NCBI GenBank assembly: GCA_017883105.1
Contig: JADGOF010000149.1
Span: 1-6,041 of the forward strand
From: Acidimicrobiales bacterium
Lineage (GTDB): Bacteria; Actinomycetota; Acidimicrobiia; Acidimicrobiales; RAAP-2
DNA length: 6,041 bases
Direction of reading: 5' to 3'
The notes below the pieces were generated by a model, which ran no database searches, had not been told where the DNA came from, and saw only the letters and a list, made by a program, of their open reading frames with translations. The position numbers were made by a program, and so were the translations under genes. Positions 1 to 5,882 of the stretch are shown in pieces; the stretch's first letter is position 1; each line of letters opens with the position of its first letter.

Positions 1-534
1 GTCGGAGGCGACCTCCCAGTAGCCGCCGGTGTCGGCGTCGGTGGCAGTCCCGACCACCGGTGCATTGAGGGCACGGCCACCCACCGAACCCGAAAACGGA
101 GCATCGCCGAAGCTGAAGATGCCACCATCGGAGGCGACCAGGCGGTAGCCGCGGCCGTCGGCCGACGACGAGATCCCCACCACCGGCTTGTTGAGGGACG
201 TCCCGCCCATCGAACCGTAGAAGGTGGCGTCGCCGAAGGCGAAGATACCGCCGTCGGAGGCGACTTCCCAGTAGCCCCGGCCGTCCGGTGTCGCCGCCAT
301 GGCCACGATCGGCCGGTTCAGATGCCTCCCCCCCATCGATCCGGCGAAGCCTGCGTCGCCGAAGGCGAAGATGCCGCCGTCGGAGGCGACCTCCCAGTAG
401 CCGCCGCTTACCGGAGCGAGGGCCATGCCCACGATGGGGGCGTTAAGATGCAGGCTCCCGGTCGATCCGCAGAACGGCATTGCCCCGGCCGGGTAGGAGA
501 AGAGGCCGCCGTCAGCGGCGACCAGGTCGTAGCC
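1..534 (-). repeat. 126-bp tandem coding repeats (42-residue units)
   Basis: On the plus strand the string TCGGAGGCGAC recurs at 2, 128, 254 and 380, an exact 126-bp period. A diverged copy (TCAGCGGCGAC) lies at 512, 132 bp further on. In protein terms, unit 1 is residues 530-573 (534-403), unit 2 is 574-615 (402-277), unit 3 is 616-657 (276-151), unit 4 is 658-699 (150-25), and unit 5 begins at 700 and leaves the window. The conserved core is GY..VASDGGIF.FGDA, followed by F.GS.GG..LN.P(I/V)V. Unit 1 is the most diverged: it is 44 residues long and reads ADGGLFSYPAG where the others have the FGDA turn. The high nucleotide identity of the inner units suggests recent duplication or gene conversion. 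Further units probably continue to the left. Confidence 0.93.
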
Positions 535-2121
535 GACGTTGACCGCCGCTGGGACCGAGCACGGTGGGATCGAACCGCGGGGCGTCGTGCCGCCGACGGT
601 GCCGGTGAGCTGCGGGTCGTGATGGAACATGGGCCACGCCGACCCGCTGATCGCCTCGGTCCCGTTTGAACCGGCGATCTCGTAGTGGTCGATCTGGCCC
701 ACCGCCGGTGACCCGGGACCCCCCGAGGGCACGTAGCCGGCCAGGGTGATGCCGATGGTCCCGTTCGGATCCCGGGTCACGAGAGGGGAGTTCTGTAGGC
801 CGAGAAAGGGGCTCAACTCGGCGATCTGCTGGCCCGACCGGCCGTCGAAGACACTGGTTCCGGCGATGGTGGGGACGATCACGTCGTCGTACCCGGCCCC
901 CGACAGGTCGGCAGTCACCGCCGAACCGATGATGCGACCTAAGCCACTCGCCTTCCAGACGGTCTGACCGGTGGAGGCATTGAGGACCCACACCGAACCG
1001 GACTTGCCCGGGCCCTGGTCGGTGCCCTCGACGACCTGGAGACTCCCGTCTCCCCGGACGTCGGAAAGTGCGGGCGACGACTGGGTACTGCCGTCGACCT
1101 TCGCCGACCACTTGAGCCGGCACCGGGTGTCATAGGCCTTGACCGTGTTCGAATCCGATGCATGGCCGAAGAAGCCGCCGGTTCCGACCACGATGCCCGT
1201 CGCATGACCGGGGAGGAACTCCCCGACGGCGGGTGACGAATCCACTACCTGGTTGGTGTCGGCGCGGCACACCTGATTGCCCCGGCCGGTCAGGATCCGT
1301 AGGTGACCTCCGTTCGTGTAGGTCTGTCCCCGTCCCTGACCAGCAGTCTGATCGCCGCCGACTATGACTTCGCTCTGGCCGGTGCCGTAGAGGTCGGCCA
1401 GTGCTGCGGTTGAATGCGTGCTGTCTGAGTTGAAGAAGGGCCACCCGGTGGAGACAGCTCCGGTCGTGGCGTTCAGGGCGTAGCTCACCTGGCCCAGCGA
1501 TCCGGCGACGAGACCGAGCTCCCCGGACTGGAGGGTCCCCACGGTCAAACCGGCCTGCACCCCGGTGGACGAGGAGCCGTCGGAGGCCGGGTTGACCACC
1601 GGGGTGAACCACCGTCGCGATCCTGACGGACTGAAAGCCTGGTAGCCGCCAGTGGTCGGGTCAGCGTCATTTCCCGACCCGATGGACACCGAAATCGAAC
1701 CGTTGCGCAGCGTGGCCACCGACGGGGTCGAATCGATGGGACCGCTCCCGTCGGTGGTCGGCCACCCGGCAGCCGGAGCCCCGTCGGCCAAGTGGTAGGC
1801 GTAGACGAATCCACGCCGGTCCCCCACCAAGGCGGAGGGTTGACCGCTGAGGTCGGCCACGACCGGCGAGGACATGGCGATGGGCTGGCCCGCATCGGAA
1901 ATTGGACCGGTCGACCAGGTCTGCGTCCATCCCGCAGGGAGGCCGATGAATCGGGGGACCGACAACCCTGTCGAGGAGGCGCCGGACGATGCCGCTGATG
2001 CCGGTGAGACGAGACCGACCAACGCAGGGAATGCGACCACGACGGACAGCGCCGCCACCCCCACCAGTCGGCCCGACCAACGGCTAGTCGAGCAGGCGGG
2101 CACAGTGCTGGAGGCATCCAC
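1..2121 (-). CDS. Secreted beta-propeller protein with C-terminal 42-residue repeats (partial at the left edge)
   Basis: The frame is open from GTG at 2121 to base 1, giving 707 codons with no stop, so the C-terminus is missing. Residues 1-43 form a Sec signal peptide: Arg14 and Arg18, a hydrophobic core at about 19-38, and a PASA cleavage site at 40-43. There is no lipobox. Residues of about 84-460 carry eight loosely repeated motifs of the form SSPVVADLSG, DSSPAVGEF or QSSPALSDV, spaced 46-58 residues apart, with following GD or G.G turns. This is typical of FG-GAP/PQQ-like beta-propellers. Residues 530-707 are 42-residue repeats built on GYWEVASDGGIF. Cysteines lie in pairs (285/334 and 521/551) that could form disulfides in the exported protein. 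An in-frame TTG at 2142 is an alternative start; neither start has a good Shine-Dalgarno. A 5/6 match to a -35 box (TTGCCA, 2187-2182) lacks a correctly spaced -10. Role inferred: cell-surface binding or adhesion. No catalytic site is recognised. Confidence 0.88.
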   Translation of the reverse strand, partial: MDASSTVPACSTSRWSGRLVGVAALSVVVAFPALVGLVSPASAASSGASSTGLSVPRFIGLPAGWTQTWSTGPISDAGQPIAMSSPVVADLSGQPSALVGDRRGFVYAYHLADGAPAAGWPTTDGSGPIDSTPSVATLRNGSISVSIGSGNDADPTTGGYQAFSPSGSRRWFTPVVNPASDGSSSTGVQAGLTVGTLQSGELGLVAGSLGQVSYALNATTGAVSTGWPFFNSDSTHSTAALADLYGTGQSEVIVGGDQTAGQGRGQTYTNGGHLRILTGRGNQVCRADTNQVVDSSPAVGEFLPGHATGIVVGTGGFFGHASDSNTVKAYDTRCRLKWSAKVDGSTQSSPALSDVRGDGSLQVVEGTDQGPGKSGSVWVLNASTGQTVWKASGLGRIIGSAVTADLSGAGYDDVIVPTIAGTSVFDGRSGQQIAELSPFLGLQNSPLVTRDPNGTIGITLAGYVPSGGPGSPAVGQIDHYEIAGSNGTEAISGSAWPMFHHDPQLTGTVGGTTPRGSIPPCSVPAAVNVGYDLVAADGGLFSYPAGAMPFCGSTGSLHLNAPIVGMALAPVSGGYWEVASDGGIFAFGDAGFAGSMGGRHLNRPIVAMAATPDGRGYWEVASDGGIFAFGDATFYGSMGGTSLNKPVVGISSSADGRGYRLVASDGGIFSFGDAPFSGSVGGRALNAPVVGTATDADTGGYWEVASD

Positions 2122-2243
2122 CCGGTGACCCGGGGGGTTCAATCGGCTCTGTTCGATTGGCCAAGCGTATACGATCGACCGTGGCAACTGCCATCGCCTG
2201 GGAGCATGCGGGACACGCCGGCGGGTGGCGCGGGATGCCGGCC

Positions 2244-4178
2244 TCAGCCCGCCGGGCGCACCGTCAACGCGACGCTGGTGACCCTGAGGCGCCCGGAACC
2301 GGTCCAGAACACCCTGAACTGGACTTTCCCCTTTTGCGCCACGGTGAAGGGGAGGTTGGCCACGGACAGGCCACGGGTTGCCTTCAGCTGCGTACTGGCC
2401 ACGACCGTCGAGGAGCTCGCCGGTGGCCCGCCGCTGATGAGCACATCGGCCCGCTGGGTCTTTGGGTCCTGGAGGTTGTAAGTGAACGACGCGACATACC
2501 GTCCCGCGGCGATCGGCCATGACGGGCCGAACACCAGGGCCCCGCTTTGGGAGGGGCCACGGACCACCCGGGCGGTGCCATCGACCACCCCGACCGTCGA
2601 GTTGAGATCCACCGCGGGAATCACGTTGGGAGACGGCAGCGGAGCTGCGGCCAGCGTGGTCGCCACCCCGATGACAGCCAGCAGAGCCACCAACGACCCG
2701 ACGATCGGCAACCGGACCTTGGCATTGTCCCGAGTCAGGCGAACCACTATGTACACCACCAGCACGCTCACCACCAGGACGAACGCAACACCCAACCACA
2801 CCCGCCCTCCGTGCCAGACCACCGACCACGGCCGTGCGAAGTCTCCGAGGATGGGGGAGAACGGGTCGAGGGCTCCCCACCATCCCTTGTAGGAGGCCGG
2901 GTCCAGAAACCCCAGGTTGTAGTACACGTGCTCACTGGCGACGACCGGGATCCACTCGATCACGTACAACACGCCGAGCATGGCCGTCACGAGGAAAGCA
3001 GCCCGCGGGCGGACCTGCGTCATCTTCACCAGCGCCAGCCCGGCGAACGCCAACAGGAGGGGCGCCGCTTCCCACTGGAACCGACCGGCAAAACTGAACC
3101 CGCCGAAGCTGTTGGCGAGCGTCCCGTTCAGGAAGATCACCAGGGGCAGCCAGGCCACCGTGACCAGAACCGTCCGAGGGGTGCGTCGACGGAACAACCA
3201 GAGTCCCCCGATTCCCACCAGCACCGCGGGCATCTGGACCACGATGCCCTGGCGTCGATCGACCAGCAGAGCGGCCATTCGGCTCCACGAGGCCATGCCG
3301 AGGTTCAGACTGTCGACGATCCCGATCGGGTTGTCGAAGACATAGAGGTTGTAGGCGAGGAGCGGCACCCACAGCGCCACCGCGGGCGCGGCGACGAAGG
3401 AGAGGCTCCGAAGGCCCAGCTTCCTCTGCCGGCACACCGCGGCAACGGCACCGGACAGGAGCCCGGCGAAGATGAGGTTCTTGTTATGGAGCCAAGGGAG
3501 GTAGCCGATGAGCACGCCCATGACCACGAGGAGCCGTATCGAAGCGCGGCCCTCGATCTCGATGGTGGCAATGCACAGGACCACGATGGCTATGACCAGC
3601 CCGCTCACCAGGTCCGGGTAGATCTGCGTCGCAGCGAGGATGAAGGCGGGACTGAGAAACACGCCGACCACCGCCGACCGCCAGGGTGTCCGGACCCGGC
3701 TGACCCTTCCGACCAGGAAGGCCACCGCGGCGGTGAGCACCGCCACCACCGCGGCGAAAGCGATCTCCGCTCCGGCCGCGCCTCCGATGGCCACGGGAAG
3801 GGCGAGGAGGAATGGCACACCCAGTTCGTGGAACGGGAAGAACCCATGATGGCTCACCACCACCTGGATCCGACCGGCGTCGATGGCCTGCTGCCCGAAT
3901 TGGACCCCCCAGTGCATAAACAGGTTGTGGGCGATGGCATAGCGATAGGCCTCCTCCACGTGCAGCGTGTGGAACCGGCCGATGGCCAGTGCGGCGACCA
4001 TGTAGTGGGTTTCGTCCCCGGTCAGCACAGCCCCGTCGTGATGGACATGGGCCAGGGCCAGGCAGACCGCGGCGAACACCAACGCGGCCGCGCCGGCGGA
4101 GGCGAGAAGGTAGGTCCAGCTCGGCGGTCGCGGTGGCCGTCGGGCGTGGAGGTGCGGCCGGCCGGCCGTGGAGTTCAC
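2244..4178 (-). CDS. GT-C fold membrane glycosyltransferase-like protein with C-terminal beta-rich domain
   Basis: The protein has 644 residues. The first membrane span (about 22-43) is followed by GDETHY at 54-59; this acidic pair early in the first extracytoplasmic loop is the catalytic hallmark of GT-C (PMT/ArnT-like) enzymes, which use polyprenyl-phosphate sugars. SHHGFFPFHELGVPFLLALP at 109-128 also fits the family. About 12-14 hydrophobic spans follow, roughly at 119-133, 136-156, 168-186, 189-206, 213-231, 235-249, 262-280, 311-329, 337-351, 371-386, 393-412, 460-480 and 488-513. Residues of about 515-644 are soluble and beta-rich, like a small carbohydrate-binding sandwich, and are probably extracytoplasmic. 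The start is GTG at 4178. It is the only choice, since an in-frame TAG lies at 4190-4188, and it has no Shine-Dalgarno. The gene runs in the same direction as the secreted protein gene, 122 bp upstream of it. No terminator is convincing in that gap. Sugar and acceptor are unknown; the family call is by motif and topology only. Confidence 0.82.
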   Translation of the reverse strand: MNSTAGRPHLHARRPPRPPSWTYLLASAGAAALVFAAVCLALAHVHHDGAVLTGDETHYMVAALAIGRFHTLHVEEAYRYAIAHNLFMHWGVQFGQQAIDAGRIQVVVSHHGFFPFHELGVPFLLALPVAIGGAAGAEIAFAAVVAVLTAAVAFLVGRVSRVRTPWRSAVVGVFLSPAFILAATQIYPDLVSGLVIAIVVLCIATIEIEGRASIRLLVVMGVLIGYLPWLHNKNLIFAGLLSGAVAAVCRQRKLGLRSLSFVAAPAVALWVPLLAYNLYVFDNPIGIVDSLNLGMASWSRMAALLVDRRQGIVVQMPAVLVGIGGLWLFRRRTPRTVLVTVAWLPLVIFLNGTLANSFGGFSFAGRFQWEAAPLLLAFAGLALVKMTQVRPRAAFLVTAMLGVLYVIEWIPVVASEHVYYNLGFLDPASYKGWWGALDPFSPILGDFARPWSVVWHGGRVWLGVAFVLVVSVLVVYIVVRLTRDNAKVRLPIVGSLVALLAVIGVATTLAAAPLPSPNVIPAVDLNSTVGVVDGTARVVRGPSQSGALVFGPSWPIAAGRYVASFTYNLQDPKTQRADVLISGGPPASSSTVVASTQLKATRGLSVANLPFTVAQKGKVQFRVFWTGSGRLRVTSVALTVRPAG

Positions 4179-4184
4179 GGGCGC

Positions 4185-4190
4185 ATGCTA
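4185..4190 (-). promoter_or_regulatory. Possible -10 element for a leaderless transcript of the membrane glycosyltransferase gene
   Basis: TAGCAT, a TANNNT match, lies on the minus strand with six bases between it and the GTG start at 4178. The first base of the start codon would then sit at the expected transcription start. Leaderless transcripts are common in Actinobacteria, and the gene has no Shine-Dalgarno. No good -35 box is present 16-18 bases upstream, so this rests on position and a short motif only. Confidence 0.35.
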
Positions 4191-4367
4191 GCCAAGGCGC
4201 GGTCGGTTCCCGAGTATCCGCGGCCTGTCGGTACCGGGGTCTCCGCAGCCCGTTTGTACCGGGTGAACCGCCGGCGAGCGGGGCGAACGGGTTCCGTTCC
4301 GTCAGTCCGGAGCCACGCAGCGAGGGCCGCCATTTCCCCCGCGGGCGCTAGAGTCGGGCAAGTCGGC

Positions 4368-4415
4368 ATGGCCGTCAGGATCCGACAGAGCGATGGCAAC
4401 CCCGTCGATTCCTAG
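4368..4415 (+). CDS. Possible 15-codon leader ORF upstream of the methyltransferase-like gene
   Basis: ATG 4368 opens a short reading frame (MAVRIRQSDGNPVDS) ending at TAG 4413-4415, which is 36 bases before the methyltransferase start. It begins 14 bases after the TAGAGT candidate -10 box, so it would be close to the 5' end of the transcript. It has no clear Shine-Dalgarno, no run of a regulatory amino acid and no attenuator hairpin that I can see. It may simply be chance. Confidence 0.12.
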   Translation: MAVRIRQSDGNPVDS

Positions 4416-4434
4416 CGGAACAGTCGCCTGTTCT

Positions 4435-4439
4435 GAGGA
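4435..4439 (+). promoter_or_regulatory. Ribosome binding site of the methyltransferase-like gene
   Basis: GAGGA lies 12 bases before ATG 4452, slightly further than ideal. It supports that ATG as the start. The overlapping ATG at 4439 opens a different frame that is antisense-like and lacks recognisable protein features. Confidence 0.5.
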
Positions 4440-4451
4440 TGCCCCCGAAAA

Positions 4452-5414
4452 ATGATCGACTCACAGATTTGTACCCTCTCCTCCTTGGAGTCGCCCGAGC
4501 TCCTGGCCTGGTCCGAGGTACTGCGCCCGCTGTGGGACCCCGACGGCACCGATGGCAAGCCATTCGTGATGCACCGGAAGATGTGGGAATGGCTGTTCAT
4601 CTGTGCAGTCCTCTCCGAGCGCGGTGTTCTGGCTCCCGGCCGGCGTGGACTCGGATTCGGAGTCGGGCAGGAACCGCTCGTCGCAGTGTTCGCCAACCTC
4701 GGAGTGGAGATCGTGGCCACCGACCTCCCTCCGGACCTGGCCATCGAGCGCGGATGGACCACCTCGGGCCGCGAGTACTCGGACAGCATCGATGCCCTCA
4801 ACAACGTCGGGCTCTGTCCCGACGATGCGTTCCAACGGCTGGTCACCTTCCGTCCTGTGGACATGGTCGCCATCCCTGCCGAACTCCGCGGGTTCGACTT
4901 CAACTGGTCGTCCTGTGCCTTCGAGCACCTGGGATCCCTGGAAGCCGGCCTGAAGTTTCTAGTGGAGCAGATGCGCTGCATCCGGCCCGGGGGCTTCGCC
5001 GTGCACACCACCGAGTACAACGTCTCGTCGAACGAGGAGACCGTCAACCGTGGAGGAACCGTCCTCTACCGGCGCCGGGACGTCGAAGCGGTGATCCTCC
5101 ATCTGCGGCGCGAGGGGTACCAGGTGCAGTGTGACTTCACCCTTGGCGATACGCCGTCGGATCGGCATGTGGATGTGGCACCGTTCAGTGACGTCCACCT
5201 CCGAACACGCCTCGGCGAGTTTGCCACCACGTCGTTGGGACTGGTCATCCACAAGCCGGACGATTGGCAGCCCCAGCGGCCGGACCGGGCCGCGGGAGGA
5301 CAGGTATCCCGCATGCGGCGCCTCGCCGGCGCACTGCGGCCGGGTCGAGCGGGCGGTCCGCCTACTTCGCCGGGCCGCTCAGCAACATCCTCGCCCGACG
5401 CCGAACCCCTCTGA
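4452..5414 (+). CDS. Class I SAM-dependent methyltransferase-like protein
   Basis: The protein has 320 residues. After an N-terminal helical region (about 1-62), residues 66-75 (GLGFGVGQEP) form a glycine-rich SAM-binding motif I. The next strand ends in an acidic residue (IVATDLPP, Asp91), which normally contacts the SAM ribose. FDFNWSSCAFEHL at 148-160 matches the motif IV strand and helix, and RPGGFAVHTTEYN at 178-190 matches the post-motif strand typical of methyltransferase type 11/25-like folds. Substrate residues cannot be assigned. Residues of about 275-320 form a Pro/Arg/Ser/Gly-rich tail with no predicted fold. The start is ATG 4452 with GAGGA upstream. The gene is divergent from the membrane glycosyltransferase, so a role in methylating a sugar or glycan precursor is possible; this is context only. 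The protein is probably cytoplasmic, as it has no signal peptide or membrane span. Confidence 0.8.
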   Translation: MIDSQICTLSSLESPELLAWSEVLRPLWDPDGTDGKPFVMHRKMWEWLFICAVLSERGVLAPGRRGLGFGVGQEPLVAVFANLGVEIVATDLPPDLAIERGWTTSGREYSDSIDALNNVGLCPDDAFQRLVTFRPVDMVAIPAELRGFDFNWSSCAFEHLGSLEAGLKFLVEQMRCIRPGGFAVHTTEYNVSSNEETVNRGGTVLYRRRDVEAVILHLRREGYQVQCDFTLGDTPSDRHVDVAPFSDVHLRTRLGEFATTSLGLVIHKPDDWQPQRPDRAAGGQVSRMRRLAGALRPGRAGGPPTSPGRSATSSPDAEPL

Positions 5415-5423
5415 CCTGCCACT

Positions 5424-5456
5424 TGGCGCCCCCGGCAGGAGTCGAACCCGCAACCT
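5424..5456 (-). pseudogene. tRNA 3'-end-like fragment 1 (T arm, acceptor strand, CCA); candidate att site
   Basis: Read on the minus strand, this piece has a 5-bp T stem (GCGGG with CCTGC, one G-U pair) around the loop TTCGACT. A seven-base acceptor strand CGGGGGC, a discriminator G and an encoded CCA follow. No matching 5' acceptor strand (GCCCCCG) occurs upstream, and no 5-bp/7-base anticodon arm can be folded, so it is not an intact tRNA. CCTGGTAGC at 5500-5492 looks like a D loop but lies too far away for a normal tRNA; a decayed long-variable-arm tRNA is an alternative. The acceptor end resembles actinobacterial tRNA-Arg from memory, with low certainty. Confidence 0.5.
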
Positions 5457-5592
5457 GATGGGTGTATCTAGCCACCAATCCGGGCAGTCCCGCTACCAGG
5501 CCAAACGCCCGATTCAATAGGGCCTACCTGGTCGAACGGCATTGCTCACTTGACCGCTGATTACCGCACTTTTCCTCTGCCTACAGTTCCGT

Positions 5593-5614
5593 TGTGCACG
5601 CCGCTGTGCACGCC
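5593..5614 (+). repeat. 10-bp direct repeat TGTGCACGCC, period 12
   Basis: TGTGCACGCC occurs at 5593-5602 and again at 5605-5614, separated by two bases. Each copy contains the palindrome GTGCAC. The pair lies between the two tRNA-like fragments. Closely spaced direct repeats beside an attachment site are what integrase arm-binding sites or operators look like, but nothing here proves either role. Confidence 0.5.
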
Positions 5615-5639
5615 AAGTCCCTCGCTCGACTGGTGAACG

Positions 5640-5882
5640 GTGGCTTGCCAGAGCCAGCGGCGCTCGGGTTGCCGGGATTTGAACCCGGGACCTTTTGCCC
5701 CCAATGAACCGGGCCGTTATGGCCGATTCTACGAAAGCCAAATCCCGGGATGGCGTGCCCTGTGGGCCGCCCAGGATCATCACGGTCTACCGATTGAGGC
5801 AATCCGGCGCACCTGGCCCGTCCTGGACGGTGAGCCGGTCGGTCCCTATTGGGAGATCGTGTTTACCCAACGATTGGACTAG
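5640..5882 (+). CDS. Possible small protein or gene remnant, 80 codons, unrecognised
   Basis: The frame starts at GTG 5640 and ends at TAG 5880-5882. The first 18 or so codons lie antisense to tRNA-like fragment 2 and are unlikely to be a genuine N-terminus. The remainder, from about residue 23 (EPGRYGRFYESQIPGW onward), has a more protein-like look: Trp at 38, 42, 59 and 71, the stretch LPIEAIRRTWPVLDGEPVG, and no low complexity. No family is recognised. No ATG and no Shine-Dalgarno is available, so this may be the 3' end of a gene cut by recombination at the tRNA-like site. The final codon shares the bases CTAG with the stop of an opposing frame. Third-position GC is only moderate compared with the genes to the left. 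Confidence 0.25.
   Translation: MACQSQRRSGCRDLNPGPFAPNEPGRYGRFYESQIPGWRALWAAQDHHGLPIEAIRRTWPVLDGEPVGPYWEIVFTQRLD
5664..5693 (-). pseudogene. tRNA 3'-end-like fragment 2 (T arm and acceptor strand, no CCA); candidate att site
   Basis: On the minus strand a perfect 5-bp T stem (CCGGG with CCCGG) encloses the loop TTCAAAT. It is followed by a seven-base acceptor strand CAACCCG and discriminator A, without an encoded CCA. AGGTC precedes the T stem as in a normal variable loop. No 5' acceptor strand CGGGTTG and no acceptable anticodon arm are found upstream, so only the 3' part is present. Its sequence differs from fragment 1 in both acceptor and T stem, so it derives from a different tRNA. Confidence 0.5.
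5672..5748. repeat. 10-bp perfect inverted repeat overlapping tRNA-like fragment 2
   Basis: CCGGGATTTG at 5672-5681 is the exact reverse complement of CAAATCCCGG at 5739-5748, with 57 bases between. The left arm is the 3' half of the T arm in fragment 2. A smaller hairpin, GGCC-GTTAT-GGCC (5712-5724), lies inside. The spacing is too long for a tyrosine-recombinase core site. It could be a second partial copy of the T-arm sequence or chance in GC-rich DNA. Confidence 0.4.

Larger units (their letters stand above)
4179..4451. promoter_or_regulatory. Divergent intergenic region between the glycosyltransferase and methyltransferase genes
   Basis: This 273-base gap must carry promoters for both outward-facing genes. 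It holds the TAGCAT candidate for the minus-strand gene and, for the plus-strand gene, a TAGAGT (4349-4354) of TANNNT form with no recognisable -35. GTACCGGG is directly repeated at 4231-4238 and 4256-4263, 25 bases apart, and could be an operator-like pair; that is only a guess. A 15-codon ORF at 4368-4415 lies in the leader of the plus-strand gene. No RNA structure or riboswitch class was recognised. Confidence 0.4.

Noticed and set aside
1..534. CRISPR array, because of regular spacing
   Set aside because: The 126-bp period is in frame with a continuous coding sequence, and the intervening segments are similar to each other rather than unique spacers.
512..2117. Several minus-strand frames of 88-203 codons inside the secreted protein gene
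   Set aside because: They are frame-shifted shadows, Arg/Pro/Ser rich, while the frame from 2121 to 1 is uninterrupted and contains the signal peptide, the blade motifs and the 42-residue repeats.
2122..2243. Terminator between the two minus-strand genes using GCCGGC inverted copies
   Set aside because: The six-base arms are self-palindromic and common at this GC content, and no T run follows.
2547..4415. A 622-codon open frame on the plus strand, antisense to the membrane glycosyltransferase gene
   Set aside because: It is rich in His, Arg, Gly, Glu and Pro with no domain and no hydrophobic core, as expected for the complement of a GC-rich membrane protein gene. The opposite strand has clear family motifs and membrane spans.
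5424..5520. Complete tRNA at fragment 1
   Set aside because: A D-loop-like CCTGGTAGC exists, but no 5' acceptor strand complementary to CGGGGGC and no anticodon arm of 5 bp with a 7-base loop can be drawn.
5424..5800. tmRNA on the minus strand, suggested by the GCGGGTTCGACTCC T-arm
   Set aside because: The acceptor ends in GCGCCA rather than the usual CCACCA. No matching 5' end is seen upstream, and no tag-peptide reading frame was recognised.
5514..5802. Minus-strand frames encoding peptides such as KVPGSNPGNP and RSRVQIPAT
   Set aside because: Such peptides are the well-known translation of tRNA T-arm DNA and do not indicate proteins.
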